A stretch of 64,000 bases of DNA from Moraxella canis. Its GTDB lineage: Bacteria; Pseudomonadota; Gammaproteobacteria; Pseudomonadales; Moraxellaceae. Under the pieces are notes generated by a model. It was not told where the DNA came from and searched no databases. It worked only from the letters and a program-made list of their open reading frames with translations. The stretch covers positions 62,001 through 126,000 of the forward strand of contig NZ_MUXT01000004.1 in NCBI RefSeq assembly GCF_002014965.1, in the 5' to 3' direction. The translations under genes were made by a program, and so were the position numbers. This document shows, one piece after another, positions 46,263-55,603 of this stretch. How positions within the stretch are numbered: the stretch's first letter is position 1; each line of letters opens with the position of its first letter.

Positions 46263-47054
46263 CTAATTGACCAAAAACTCCATCACTGCCTTTGAGCCCA
46301 CAAAACCGATCGCCAGCAATAAAAATCCATAGACTGCAAAATTTGCCGCACGCTTACCACGCCAGCCGTAGCGATAGTGACCAGCAATCAAAAGCCCGTA
46401 TAATAGCCAGCTCAGCAAGCTAAACACCATCTTATGTGCCAGATGCTGATCTAAGATATCATAAGTTGCGACCAGACCAAGCCCAAGCGCGATACTCAAA
46501 ATCACAAATCCAGTCAGCACCATATCAAACAAAAGACTCTCCATGCTCTGTAAAGACGGCAGGCGACTGACCCAAAATCGATGGATGGTTTTGTGTTTAA
46601 GCTCACGAATTTGTAAGCGCAGCAGCACACCTTGAACGGCTGCCATCAGTAGCGCACAGTAAGCAGCAAACGATAGTAAAATGTGGATTTGCAGGGTGTT
46701 TGACAAATCGGTGAGCGGCTCATAAGCCACTTGACCAAAATACCCTAAACTCACCCCAAGCGCCGCCATCGGCACCGCCAAGATCCCCAAGCTTAAAATT
46801 GGTCGATACAGCCCAAAGAGCACATAAAACAGCACAAAAAATAAGCTCGTTAAGCTCAATGTGTTAAATAAATTAAAGTTCAGTCCGTAAAGGGTGATGA
46901 TTTGAGGTGTTAGCACCCAGCCATGCAGGATCATGGCAGCGACCAGTATGCTGAGAACTGAACGATGGATCGGCGCATCCTTAACCAGCGCATACGCCAA
47001 ATAAAAGCTTGTCCCTACATACAGTGTCAGACAAAGTAAAAAAATCACCAGCAC
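46263..47054 (-). CDS. Cytochrome c assembly-type membrane protein (YpjD-like)
   Basis: A 263-residue inner-membrane protein with about eight predicted helices of the CcsA/CcmC type, seen beside ffh in many gammaproteobacteria (YpjD, CorE). Landmarks are HILLSFAAYCALLMAAVQG, a WVSRLPSLQSMESLLFDMV block and HKMVFSLLSWLLYGLLIAG. The exact role is unclear; related proteins handle haem or ion balance. I chose the GTG at 47054, with AAGGGG five bases upstream; the frame continues to a TTG at 47108 without a good ribosome site. The gene diverges from ffh. Confidence 0.82.
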   Translation of the reverse strand: MLVIFLLCLTLYVGTSFYLAYALVKDAPIHRSVLSILVAAMILHGWVLTPQIITLYGLNFNLFNTLSLTSLFFVLFYVLFGLYRPILSLGILAVPMAALGVSLGYFGQVAYEPLTDLSNTLQIHILLSFAAYCALLMAAVQGVLLRLQIRELKHKTIHRFWVSRLPSLQSMESLLFDMVLTGFVILSIALGLGLVATYDILDQHLAHKMVFSLLSWLLYGLLIAGHYRYGWRGKRAANFAVYGFLLLAIGFVGSKAVMEFLVN

Positions 47055-47154
47055 GGCTACCCCTTTGTTTATGCCCAGTCTTATATTTTTGGGTGAGTTT
47101 ATCCACAAAAATCACGCTAAAATGTGAAGATTTGGCATGAATCGTGCAATTAAA

Positions 47155-47184
47155 TTGGAATATTTGCCTAATTTAGCATAAAAT
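47155..47184 (+). promoter_or_regulatory. Candidate promoter of ffh
   Basis: TTGGAA at 47155-47160 is followed after 18 bp by TAAAAT at 47179-47184. The leader would be about 90 nt. Confidence 0.55.
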
Positions 47185-47280
47185 AGCAGGTATTTGTAGC
47201 AATACTTTTATGGGCATTCAAATGATCATAAGCAAATCTTGAGCGATGCCCACACTTTGAAATAACGCATTGGAAAAATT

Positions 47281-48825
47281 ATGTTTGATACTTTAACCGA
47301 ACGACTTTCTGGCAGTTTGCGCAATATCGCAGGCACAGGACAGCTGACCGAAGACAACATCAAAGACACCCTAAGAGAAGTGCGCATGGCACTGCTTGAG
47401 GCGGATGTTGCGCTGCCGGTTGCGCGTGACTTTGTGGCGCGCGTCAAGGAGCAGGCGCTCGGTCAAGAAGTGCTCAAAGAGCTTGCCCCTGGTCAGGCGT
47501 TTGTTAAAATTGTTTATGATGAGCTCACCGAGATGATGGGCAGTGCCAATCAGGCGCTTGAGATGACGGGTAAGCCGCCCGTGGTGTATCTGCTGGCAGG
47601 CTTGCAGGGTGCAGGTAAGACGACCACTGCAGGTAAGCTTGCTAAATTTTTGCAAGACAAACAAAACAAAAAGGTCATGCTGGTGTCAGCCGACGTGTAT
47701 CGTCCAGCGGCTATCAAGCAGCTTGAGCAGGTAGCAGCTCAAGTGGGCGCAAGCTTTGTGCCTTCGACAACTGATGAAAATCCGATCGACATCGCGCGCC
47801 GAGCCATCGAACAAGCCAAGCTTCAGTACCAAGATATTTTGATCATTGATACCGCAGGTCGTCTGCATATTGATGATGAGATGATGAGCGAAATCAAGGA
47901 ATTAACCAAGGCGGTCAATCCTGTAGAGACGCTGTTTGTTGTGGATTCGATGACAGGTCAGGATGCGGCAAATACTGCCAAAGCATTTAATGACGCCCTG
48001 CCTTTGACAGGCGTGATTTTGACCAAGACCGATGGTGATGCGCGCGGCGGTGCGGCGCTTTCGGTGCGTGCGATCACAGGTAAGCCGATCAAGTTTTTGG
48101 GTCGCGGTGAGAAATTAGAAGCGCTTGAGCTGTTCCACCCTGAGCGTATCGCTCAGCGTATCCTTGGCATGGGCGATGTGCTGTCTTTGGTCGAAGAAGT
48201 TGAACAAAAAATCGACCGCGAAAAAGCCGAAAAAATGGCGAAAAAAATCCAAAAAGGTGGCGAGTTTGATTTAGAAGACTTACTTACCCAATTTCAGCAG
48301 ATGAAAAATTTGGGTGGTATGGCAGGATTTTTGGATAAGATGCCAGGCTTGGGCGGTGCTGATATCCAAAAAGCGATGGAAGAAGCCAAACCTGAAGAAA
48401 AAGTCAAGGAAATGGAAGCGCTTATTCATTCGATGACGCCTTTTGAGCGCCAAAATCCAGATAAAATCACCCCAAGCCGCAAGCGCCGTATCGCAGCAGG
48501 CTCAGGCAGACAGATTCAAGATGTCAATCGCCTGCTCAAGCAGCACAAACAAATGGCAAAAATGATGAAAATGATCAGCCGACCTGATGGCATTGGCAAA
48601 ATGATGAAAGCGGTGCAAGGTTTGACTCGCGGTATGTCAGGCGGCGGACCTTTATTTGGTAATAAAGGCGCTAATCAGGCAGGCGCGCCAACGATGCAAG
48701 AAATGCAAAAATCCATGCAGGATCTGGGTCTAAAGCCAGAAGATATGCCAAGCATGGAAGAGATGCAAAAAAAGATGCAAGAAATGCAAAACCAGCTTCC
48801 ACCGAACTTTAAAAAGCGTTTTTGA
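47281..48825 (+). CDS. ffh: Signal recognition particle protein Ffh
   Basis: A 514-residue GTPase that with 4.5S RNA directs membrane and secreted proteins to FtsY. The N domain is followed by the G domain (GLQGAGKTTTAGKLAKFL, LIIDTAGRLHID, TKTDGDARGG) and the methionine-rich M domain (residues about 325-440), which binds RNA and signal sequences. The tail beyond residue 440 is unusually rich in Met, Gln and Gly (MQEMQKSMQDLG), longer than in E. coli (453 residues). It precedes tsaB by 12 bases. Confidence 0.97.
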   Translation: MFDTLTERLSGSLRNIAGTGQLTEDNIKDTLREVRMALLEADVALPVARDFVARVKEQALGQEVLKELAPGQAFVKIVYDELTEMMGSANQALEMTGKPPVVYLLAGLQGAGKTTTAGKLAKFLQDKQNKKVMLVSADVYRPAAIKQLEQVAAQVGASFVPSTTDENPIDIARRAIEQAKLQYQDILIIDTAGRLHIDDEMMSEIKELTKAVNPVETLFVVDSMTGQDAANTAKAFNDALPLTGVILTKTDGDARGGAALSVRAITGKPIKFLGRGEKLEALELFHPERIAQRILGMGDVLSLVEEVEQKIDREKAEKMAKKIQKGGEFDLEDLLTQFQQMKNLGGMAGFLDKMPGLGGADIQKAMEEAKPEEKVKEMEALIHSMTPFERQNPDKITPSRKRRIAAGSGRQIQDVNRLLKQHKQMAKMMKMISRPDGIGKMMKAVQGLTRGMSGGGPLFGNKGANQAGAPTMQEMQKSMQDLGLKPEDMPSMEEMQKKMQEMQNQLPPNFKKRF

Positions 48826-48837
48826 TGGGCGGCTGAT

Positions 48838-49521
48838 ATGTCAAAGTTAATGGCATTTGATACGGTCTTTGAGCAATGTTCGATTGCGCTCATGGCAGAT
48901 GGCTTGGTGATTTATGAGCAGACCGTGCCAGGCAGCCGTGGGCAAACTGAGATTATTTTATCTTTGGTGGATGAAGCGCTGTCTAAGACCAATTTTAAGT
49001 TATCAAACATAGACTGTTTGGCGTTTAATCGTGGTCCTGGTGCGTTTAGCGGCATTCGTATTAATACGGCGGTGGTACAAGCCTTGTCGGTGGCGCACGA
49101 GACGTTGTGCGTGGGTGTGTCAAGTTTGGCTGCGCTAGCGGACACAGCGCATCAGCTGCACCGATTTGAAGGAGCATCACACATTACAGCAGTGATGGAT
49201 GCGCGTCAAGATCAAGTGTATGCCGGCAATTTCATCATTAAAGATGGCAGTATTGAGCCAGTGATCGATGCTTACAATCCCTATGGCAACGAATTTTTGG
49301 CAGAGTATGGCAGCGCAGTAGCTGCTGATGTCATCGTTGGCGACGGCGCATCTTTGATTGAGACAAATGCAAAACTTGTGCAGGCTCAGCCCACGGCAGG
49401 TGATATCGCTCGACTGGCTTTGAGTGAATATCACCAAGGTCGCGCGGTGCCTGCTGAACACGCTTTACCTGTTTATCTAAGAGATAATGCTTGGAAGACT
49501 TTGGCTGAGCAAGGTAAATGA
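48838..49521 (+). CDS. tsaB: tRNA threonylcarbamoyladenosine biosynthesis protein TsaB
   Basis: A 227-residue ASKHA-fold protein that supports TsaD in making t6A37 in tRNAs that read ANN codons. The family blocks are LMAFDTVFEQCSIALM, AFNRGPGAFSGIRINTAVVQ and MDARQDQVYAGNF. It is closely spaced behind ffh and probably co-transcribed. A 150-bp gap without gene follows before uppP. Confidence 0.93.
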   Translation: MSKLMAFDTVFEQCSIALMADGLVIYEQTVPGSRGQTEIILSLVDEALSKTNFKLSNIDCLAFNRGPGAFSGIRINTAVVQALSVAHETLCVGVSSLAALADTAHQLHRFEGASHITAVMDARQDQVYAGNFIIKDGSIEPVIDAYNPYGNEFLAEYGSAVAADVIVGDGASLIETNAKLVQAQPTAGDIARLALSEYHQGRAVPAEHALPVYLRDNAWKTLAEQGK

Positions 49522-49675
49522 CCGTATCAATCCCTATTTATCCTTGAGTGTATCTTGATAAATGGCGATGTTTATATAGTTATAAAAGCCAATACAGTCA
49601 CCGCTGAGCTGCTGGCTATCATTTAAGGCGGCTGAAGCAAAGGCGTTGCCTACTTTTTTATTTTTGAGATGATTG

Positions 49676-50518
49676 ATGGATATTTTGCTGATTATCAAAG
49701 CGATCATAATGGGCGTGGTAGAAGGCATTGCCGAATTTTTGCCCATTTCAAGCACAGGATATCTGATTTTGTCTGCAGATATCATGAATTTTTTAAGTGG
49801 TGAATTTCGCAATTTATTCATTGTGTTTATTCAGCTGGGTGCGATCTCGGCGGTCATTTATGATTACTGGGGCAGGCTTTGGGATGCATTCATGGGATTG
49901 ATGACAGGGCAATCATCCAGTCTTGCCAATCCAAGACGGCTTGGGTTTTCTTTGATTATCGCAAGCTTACCTGTGATGGTGGTTGGTTTTACGATGGCGG
50001 ATTTCATCACTGGTGCACTGTTTCATCCTTTGGTGGTGGCGACCATGCTCATCTTAGGTGCGCTGATTATTATTTATGCTGAAAAAAATCCTCGCCAAAT
50101 TCATGCGCTAGAAGCTGAGCATATCGGCTTTAAGACAGCGCTTGGCATCGGTCTGTGTCAGTGTTTGGCATTGATTCCAGGTACCAGTCGTTCAGGCTCA
50201 ACGATTATTGGGGCGCTACTATTAGGGACATCTCGCAAGGCGGCGACGGAGTTTTCTTTTTTCTTGGGCATTCCTGTGATCATTGGTGCTGCACTTCTTG
50301 ACTTGGTCAAACATTTTGATGCAATACAAACCTTGAGTGACTGGCTAATCCTGCTGATTGGGACAGGAGTGTCTTTTGTTGTCGCACTTTTGTGTATTCG
50401 ACTGATGGTGGCTTGGGTGAGCCAAAAAGACTTTATGATTTTTGCTTGGCTAAGAATCGCGACAGGGGTTTTGGTGTTGATTGCGTTTTTTGGGTTTAAT
50501 TATCAAATTCAAGCTTGA
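49676..50518 (+). CDS. uppP: Undecaprenyl-diphosphatase
   Basis: A 280-residue integral membrane protein (UppP, BacA) with about eight helices that removes a phosphate from undecaprenyl diphosphate to recycle the lipid carrier for cell-wall synthesis. The two signature blocks are GVVEGIAEFLPISSTGYLI and LIPGTSRSGSTIIGALLLG, which hold the catalytic Glu, Ser and Arg. I chose the ATG at 49676; a TTG is directly before it. Confidence 0.95.
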   Translation: MDILLIIKAIIMGVVEGIAEFLPISSTGYLILSADIMNFLSGEFRNLFIVFIQLGAISAVIYDYWGRLWDAFMGLMTGQSSSLANPRRLGFSLIIASLPVMVVGFTMADFITGALFHPLVVATMLILGALIIIYAEKNPRQIHALEAEHIGFKTALGIGLCQCLALIPGTSRSGSTIIGALLLGTSRKAATEFSFFLGIPVIIGAALLDLVKHFDAIQTLSDWLILLIGTGVSFVVALLCIRLMVAWVSQKDFMIFAWLRIATGVLVLIAFFGFNYQIQA

Positions 50519-50561
50519 GCCATCAACCCAAGCGATCATGATGATATGTTAGAGAGCTGCT

Positions 50562-51365
50562 GTGCGATTATCACTTCTTTATGACAAGCCAAATACAGTG
50601 ATTGACGAGCTTTTGTCCATTTGTCAAGCGCATGAGCTGCCACTTGATTTGGATGTGCATCAGCAAGACAAGCTAAACGATAAGCAAATTTTACGGTTTA
50701 AACAAACTGGCGACGCACCCATCATTGCTATCTTAAAAAACACACCGACGCTAATCAAAGCTGAAGATAAAACCGTCATCAAATCTGCGCTGAACTGGGC
50801 AGCGCTTCAGCATCGTATTGTCACAGCAGGGCGTAAGTCAGAGCTGATTTTGCAGGCGTGTAAACTGCAAGCAGGCATGACGGCGCTAGACGGTACTGCA
50901 GGGTTTGGTCATGATGCGCTGATTTTGGCGAGCAGTGGAGCGCAGGTAACTTTGTGTGAGAGCAACCCTGTGATGGCGCTGCTGCTATATTATGAATATC
51001 ACACCATGGCTCAAGTGGCGAATTGGCAGGGGCTTTTGGGTCGGATGGACATCATCTACAACAATACCAGTGAGATGACAGGGGAGTTTGATTGTGTGTA
51101 TTTGGATCCAATGTTCCCTAAAGACAGCTATAAAGCCAAAGTGAATAAACAAATGCAAGCCTTGCATGATTTGGCAGCGCCGCCGACGCAGTCAGAAGCA
51201 CATCAGCTTTTTTGTCAGTCGATGGACATGCTTAAACCAAGCGGCAAGCTGATCATCAAAAGACCGATCGGTGCGCCGTATTTTGATCAACAATCACCAG
51301 ATCATAGCATTCAAAATGAAGCACTAAGATTTGATCGCTATGATAAAAATAGGCACTCAGCCTGA
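50562..51365 (+). CDS. rsmJ: 16S rRNA (guanine-1516-N2)-methyltransferase RsmJ
   Basis: A 267-residue class I methyltransferase. It has the nucleotide-binding motif TALDGTAGFGHDALILASSG, then CESNPVMALLL and the catalytic-type block YLDPMFP. This set is characteristic of RsmJ (YhiQ), which modifies G1516 in helix 45. It starts with GTG. The next genes are a small membrane protein and ubiA. Confidence 0.92.
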   Translation: MRLSLLYDKPNTVIDELLSICQAHELPLDLDVHQQDKLNDKQILRFKQTGDAPIIAILKNTPTLIKAEDKTVIKSALNWAALQHRIVTAGRKSELILQACKLQAGMTALDGTAGFGHDALILASSGAQVTLCESNPVMALLLYYEYHTMAQVANWQGLLGRMDIIYNNTSEMTGEFDCVYLDPMFPKDSYKAKVNKQMQALHDLAAPPTQSEAHQLFCQSMDMLKPSGKLIIKRPIGAPYFDQQSPDHSIQNEALRFDRYDKNRHSA

Positions 51366-51440
51366 GATTTGGGGCGATGATAATTTGTCAAAGCTCATCA
51401 TAACAGCAGCATAATGGCATAGTTATTTGGGAGAATTTAA

Positions 51441-51704
51441 GTGGATGGCTGGATAATATGGGCATATCTTGCCCTAAATGTGCTGATATTAATACAAAAT
51501 TTCACGCAAAAAACCCGTATCCGAAAACTGGAAGATGCGTTATTCGTCTATAAACAACAAGAGTGGCTTGAGTACGCAAAATCGCAATCACACTTACCGC
51601 AAGTCAAAGCCATCAAAGCCATTCGTACCAAATTCCCAGAGATCAGCCTAAGACAAGCGGTGCAGCTATATGTGATGATAAGTTCGCCAAAAAATAACTC
51701 ATGA
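51441..51704 (+). CDS. Small membrane protein with L7/L12-like C-terminal segment
   Basis: An 87-residue protein starting with GTG after GGGAGAA. Residues about 4-22 ([18 protein letters not shown]) form one membrane helix; then comes a basic, helical linker. Residues 53-75 ([20 protein letters not shown]) resemble the helix-turn of the ribosomal L7/L12 C-terminal domain, where V-I-K-A-V-R and L-x-E-A-K-x-L are typical. I do not know a function. It overlaps ubiA by four bases (ATGA), so the genes are co-translated. Confidence 0.65.
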   Translation: MDGWIIWAYLALNVLILIQNFTQKTRIRKLEDALFVYKQQEWLEYAKSQSHLPQVKAIKAIRTKFPEISLRQAVQLYVMISSPKNNS

Positions 51705-52615
51705 AAAATCTTAAAACCCACGCACCCATGACTTTGAGCGATAAGTTCATCGCATGGCTGCAGCTGACACGCTTTGATAAACCTGTTGGCACTGAGCTGT
51801 TATTACATCCGACGCTTTGGGCATTGTTTTTGGCATACGCAGGTCAAAAATCACTGCCAAGCATTCAGCACATTGTGATTTTTGCTTTGGGAGCCATTTT
51901 GATGCGTGCGGCTGGCTGTGCGATCAATGACTTTGCCGACCGAAAAGTAGATGGGCAAGTCAAGCGCACCAATACAAGACCGCTAGCAGATGGCAGGCTG
52001 TCGCCAAAAACAGCGGTGCTCACCTTCGTTGGCTTATCTTTATTGGCGGCGTGTTTGCTGTTTTTTTTACCCAAAGCGGTTTTTTATTGGTCTTTGGGTG
52101 CGGTGTCATTGGCATTTATTTATCCGTTTATGAAGCGCTTTACCAACATGCCGCAATTGGTGTTGGCAGCGGCATTTGGTTGGGCGATTCCCATGGCATT
52201 TGTCGCAGTGCAAGGCGCGCCTGATGTGTGGACTTGGGTGCTGTTTTTTGCCTATATGTGTTGGACGGTGGCTTATGACACCGAGTATGCCATGTGTGAT
52301 CGGGATGATGATCTTAAAATTGGTGTCAAATCAACTGCCATACTCTTTGGCAGATACGATGTAACAATCACCATGGCTTTGAATATTATCTTTACGGTAC
52401 TGATGATTGCCTCGTTTTGGCACTATTTTAAAGTGATGCCCAAATGGCTGTGCGTGCTGACATTTGTTCCTGTGCTGATGATGTTTTTTCGACAATATCA
52501 GCTCATCGCTGACCGTGAGCGCTTAGCGTGCTTTACCGCTTTTAGAGAAAATGTTTGGGTAGGACGGTATGTTTTAACGATGACGGTAGTTTTATGTGTG
52601 ATTTATTTTAGATAA
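51701..52615 (+). CDS. ubiA: 4-hydroxybenzoate octaprenyltransferase
   Basis: A 304-residue inner-membrane prenyltransferase of ubiquinone synthesis that joins 4-hydroxybenzoate to the polyprenyl tail. The two magnesium-binding aspartate motifs are visible: [20 protein letters not shown] and [19 protein letters not shown]. About eight to nine helices are predicted. The ATG overlaps the stop of the small membrane protein gene. ubiC is not adjacent. Confidence 0.95.
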   Translation: MKNLKTHAPMTLSDKFIAWLQLTRFDKPVGTELLLHPTLWALFLAYAGQKSLPSIQHIVIFALGAILMRAAGCAINDFADRKVDGQVKRTNTRPLADGRLSPKTAVLTFVGLSLLAACLLFFLPKAVFYWSLGAVSLAFIYPFMKRFTNMPQLVLAAAFGWAIPMAFVAVQGAPDVWTWVLFFAYMCWTVAYDTEYAMCDRDDDLKIGVKSTAILFGRYDVTITMALNIIFTVLMIASFWHYFKVMPKWLCVLTFVPVLMMFFRQYQLIADRERLACFTAFRENVWVGRYVLTMTVVLCVIYFR

Positions 52616-52687
52616 TCTTAAAATTATATTAATTTACAAAAATTAACCGTCTATCATTTTAAAGAAACTTTTTGTAACTTTGCTAAA

Positions 52688-52705
52688 TTGTCATCAAGCT
52701 GTCAT
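52688..52705 (+). promoter_or_regulatory. PHO box upstream of pit
   Basis: TTGTCAT, CAAG, CTGTCAT: two 7-bp direct repeats separated by exactly four bases, the arrangement bound by PhoB. A TATAAT -10 at 52716-52721 lies ten bases behind it, as in E. coli Pho promoters where PhoB replaces the -35 element. Confidence 0.75.
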
Positions 52706-52715
52706 AAACCAAATT

Positions 52716-52721
52716 TATAAT
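52716..52721 (+). promoter_or_regulatory. -10 element of pit promoter
   Basis: A perfect TATAAT placed ten bases behind the PHO box. The transcript would begin near 52728. Confidence 0.6.
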
Positions 52722-52740
52722 TTGTACAGCTTAAGTAACT

Positions 52741-52792
52741 AAGCCACTGCACAAAAACCTTAGAAACTTAGGTTCTTTGAAGTGGCTTTTTT
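52741..52792 (+). terminator. Terminator-like nested hairpin in pit leader
   Basis: An outer stem, AAGCCACT (52741-52748) with AGTGGCTT (52781-52788), encloses an inner hairpin (52756-52774). Six T follow. It lies behind the candidate pit promoter and 20 bp before the pit ATG, so it may act as an attenuator; as a plain ubiA terminator it would be unusually far from its gene. Confidence 0.6.
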
Positions 52793-52812
52793 CATTTCTC
52801 TTTGGTGGATTT

Positions 52813-54402
52813 ATGGTAAATTCTACAAAACAAGTCACACCTATGGCAGCCAACATATTCTTTGGCTTGCTGTTGGCTGGGATGAGCATCTATTTTATCC
52901 AATGGGGCTTGGTCTACACAATGCATCAGCAGGTGCTGTTGTTTATGATCGCAAGTTTCTTTGGTATTTTTATGGCATTCAACATCGGCGGTAACGATGT
53001 TGCAAACTCATTTGGTACATCGGTAGGGGCGGGCACGCTGTCAGTCACTCAGGCGTTGGCGGTTGCGGCGATTTTTGAGGTATCGGGCGCAGTTTTGGCA
53101 GGCGCGGCGGTGACAGATACGATTCGTAGCGGCATTGTCGATATCAGTGAATTGGGCGTCTCTCCAAATCAGTTTATTTATTTGATGCTTTCAGCGCTCG
53201 TTGCGGCGGCATTTTGGTTGTTATTTGCGACCAAGCGCGGTTTGCCAGTTTCTACAACGCACGCAATCATTGGCGGTATCGTCGGTAGCTCGATCGTTCT
53301 TGGTATCAGCATTGGCGGTACGGATTTGGCATTTTCGACAGTAAAATGGTCAAAAATTCGTGACATTGCGATTTCTTGGGTGTTATCACCAGTTTTAGGT
53401 GGCGCGCTTTCTTATTTATTGTACAGCGTCATCAAGAAAAATATTTTGGCATATAACGAAAAAGCCGAAGCGATGGTAAAATCCATCAAAGCTGAGAAAA
53501 AGACGCTAAAACGCCAACAAAAAGAATATTTCGATACTTTGGCTGATAAAGAAAAGCTGCCTTACACCAACGCCATGTTGCGTGACCAAGAAATCTACAA
53601 AGACGGCGATTGCCAACGCGACGACTTGGAGACAGAATACTACCGTTCGGTGTTTGATCTTGAGCGCAAGCGCGAGAATTTGGATACACTTAAAGCATTG
53701 AAAACTTGGGTGCCGCTCATCGCTGCATTGGGTGCGGTGATCATGACAGCCATGGTGGTATTTAAGGGTCTAGCAAATACAGGTCTAAAATTATCTACTT
53801 TGCAAGCTGGCTTGGTGATGGGGATGCTTGGTGCGATGGTTTGGCTGACTGCCTTTATTTATACCAAAACAATCCGCGGTAAACAAAAAGAAGATCTAGC
53901 CAAAGCCACGTTTGTCATGTTCAGCTGGATGCAGGTATTCACTGCGTGTGCTTTTGCGTTTAGTCATGGTTCAAACGATATTGCCAACGCCGTCGGTCCT
54001 TTCGTTGCGATCATGGACGTGATCAAAAATAACGCCGTCGAAGCCAAGGCAGCCGTACCTGCGCCTGTCATGTTGACCTTTGGTGTGGCATTGATTGTAG
54101 GTCTTTGGTTTATTGGTAAAGAGGTTATCCAAACCGTTGGTACCAACCTAACCGAGATGCATCCTGCATCAGGTTTCTCAGCGGAGCTTGCTGCTGCTGC
54201 GGTTGTAATGGGTGCGTCTACCTTGGGTATTCCTGTATCAAGTACGCACATTTTGGTTGGTGCGGTTCTTGGGATCGGTTTGGTCAATAAAAACACCAAC
54301 TGGAGCCTTATGAAGCCCATTGGCTTGGCTTGGGTTATTACCCTGCCAGCAGCTGCGATCATTAGTGCCATTTCGTTCATGCTGCTAACAAACTTTCTTT
54401 GA
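52813..54402 (+). CDS. pit: Pit-family inorganic phosphate transporter
   Basis: A 529-residue inner-membrane protein that imports inorganic phosphate, probably as a metal-phosphate with protons. It has the two inverted family repeats: MAFNIGGNDVANSFGTSVG with PVSTTHAIIGGIVGSS in the first, and FSHGSNDIANAVGPFVAIM with PVSSTHILVGAVLGIG in the second. A long, charged cytoplasmic loop (about residues 205-300) separates them. About ten to eleven helices are predicted. I chose the ATG at 52813 behind GGTGG; a TTG at 52777 lies within the leader hairpin. Upstream PHO box suggests phosphate control. Confidence 0.92.
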   Translation: MVNSTKQVTPMAANIFFGLLLAGMSIYFIQWGLVYTMHQQVLLFMIASFFGIFMAFNIGGNDVANSFGTSVGAGTLSVTQALAVAAIFEVSGAVLAGAAVTDTIRSGIVDISELGVSPNQFIYLMLSALVAAAFWLLFATKRGLPVSTTHAIIGGIVGSSIVLGISIGGTDLAFSTVKWSKIRDIAISWVLSPVLGGALSYLLYSVIKKNILAYNEKAEAMVKSIKAEKKTLKRQQKEYFDTLADKEKLPYTNAMLRDQEIYKDGDCQRDDLETEYYRSVFDLERKRENLDTLKALKTWVPLIAALGAVIMTAMVVFKGLANTGLKLSTLQAGLVMGMLGAMVWLTAFIYTKTIRGKQKEDLAKATFVMFSWMQVFTACAFAFSHGSNDIANAVGPFVAIMDVIKNNAVEAKAAVPAPVMLTFGVALIVGLWFIGKEVIQTVGTNLTEMHPASGFSAELAAAAVVMGASTLGIPVSSTHILVGAVLGIGLVNKNTNWSLMKPIGLAWVITLPAAAIISAISFMLLTNFL

Positions 54403-54762
54403 GTCATAACACGATACTGACATCTGAAAGTTTATTTTAAGCCGTTAAAACCCCTTTAGATCTGCTCTCTAAAGGGGTTTTATTTTTGTAATCAGTTAAA
54501 ATACCATATCAAACAACACAACAGGCTTTAAAGATCAAAAATTTTATTTTAATCTAAACTAACTAAAATAACTTTAAAAAATAGATGGGTGCAACCGCTG
54601 AAAGGTTTGATATTTGCGACATTTTGCAGTGAATTGTTTCTCATGTTTTCTTAATTGTTAAATTTCTATTTTTGCAATCAAGCCTTGCAAAAATGGCGGT
54701 TTATCGCACAAATTAATTACGCTATAATTCAAATCAATAACAAATCACAATTGGAGAAAATG
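54403..54762 (+). other. Intergenic region between pit and second pirin gene
   Basis: This 360-bp AT-rich stretch holds the pit terminator at its start and otherwise no convincing gene. A TATAAT at 54723-54728 is the likely pirin promoter element, and TTGGAGAA gives the ribosome site. Confidence 0.55.
54447..54487 (+). terminator. Terminator of pit
   Basis: A 14-bp stem, AAAACCCCTTTAGA with TCTAAAGGGGTTTT, followed by ATTTTTG. Confidence 0.9.
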
Positions 54763-55497
54763 ATGAAAACTGTATTTCACGCTGCCGATTCTCGTGGCAA
54801 TGCCGAACATGGTTGGCTAAAAAGCCGCCATACCTTTAGCTTTGCAGAGTATTATAATCCACAGCGCATGGGCTTTGGTGTACTTCGCGTTATTAATGAT
54901 GACTTCGTTCAAGGTGGAATGGGCTTTGGTAGACACCCGCACCGCGATATGGAAATCATCTCGATTCCTTTGAGTGGCGACTTGGCACACAAAGACAGCA
55001 TGGGTAACGGTAGTATCATCAAAAATGGTGACATCCAAGTCATGTCAGCGGGCACAGGTGTGACTCACAGCGAGATGAATGCTAACCCTGATCAACCGGT
55101 GAAGTTTTTACAAATCTGGGTATTAACTCGTAAAAATGGTGTTGAGCCACGCTATCAACAAATCACGATCGCTGATCAAGCCAAACCAAATGATTTTCAA
55201 CAAATCTTATCACCAAACGCTGATGATGACGGCGTGTGGATTCATCAAGATGCTTGGTTTTCACTAGCTAACTTTGATAAGGATACCAGCCGCCGCTATG
55301 ATATCAAAAAACCAGGCAATGGCGTGTATGTATTTGTGATCAAAGGTGAAGCAAAAATCGGTGATCAGCAGCTGAGCGAGCGCGATGGTTTGGGCGTTTG
55401 GGATACGGATGGTTTTGAATTGACCGCTACGAGTGATGCCCAAATCCTATTGATGGATGTGCCAATGGATATCGCTGCTAACACCAATCAGCCTTAA
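54763..55497 (+). CDS. Pirin family protein, second copy
   Basis: A 244-residue bicupin, shorter than the pirin at 13511. The N-terminal cupin has GFGRHPHRDMEIISIPLSGD with the HxH metal ligands and GTGVTHSEMN with a third His and Glu; the C-terminal half has a second cupin (KKPGNGVYVFVIKGEAKIGD). It is of the YhhW-type, members of which can act on quercetin or serve as redox regulators. Two ATG codons follow GGAG; I chose the second, at 54763, for spacing. It is the first gene of a five-gene cassette. Confidence 0.9.
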   Translation: MKTVFHAADSRGNAEHGWLKSRHTFSFAEYYNPQRMGFGVLRVINDDFVQGGMGFGRHPHRDMEIISIPLSGDLAHKDSMGNGSIIKNGDIQVMSAGTGVTHSEMNANPDQPVKFLQIWVLTRKNGVEPRYQQITIADQAKPNDFQQILSPNADDDGVWIHQDAWFSLANFDKDTSRRYDIKKPGNGVYVFVIKGEAKIGDQQLSERDGLGVWDTDGFELTATSDAQILLMDVPMDIAANTNQP

Positions 55498-55603
55498 TGA
55501 ATTTTTGATGAGTAATCATCAATTAATCGCCCAAAGTGGCTAAACAACATGGATTGCTTTGGGCAAATCTAAATGTAAAATTTAACAACAAAGGAGACAT
55601 CTG

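Noticed and set aside
53964..54407. Open frame of 147 codons on the minus strand inside pit
   Set aside because: It is the antisense shadow of a strongly conserved transporter gene and has no family motif.
54540..54660. Possible riboswitch before the second pirin gene
   Set aside because: The AT-rich sequence shows no conserved aptamer core that I can recognise and no terminator or sequestering hairpin before the start codon.
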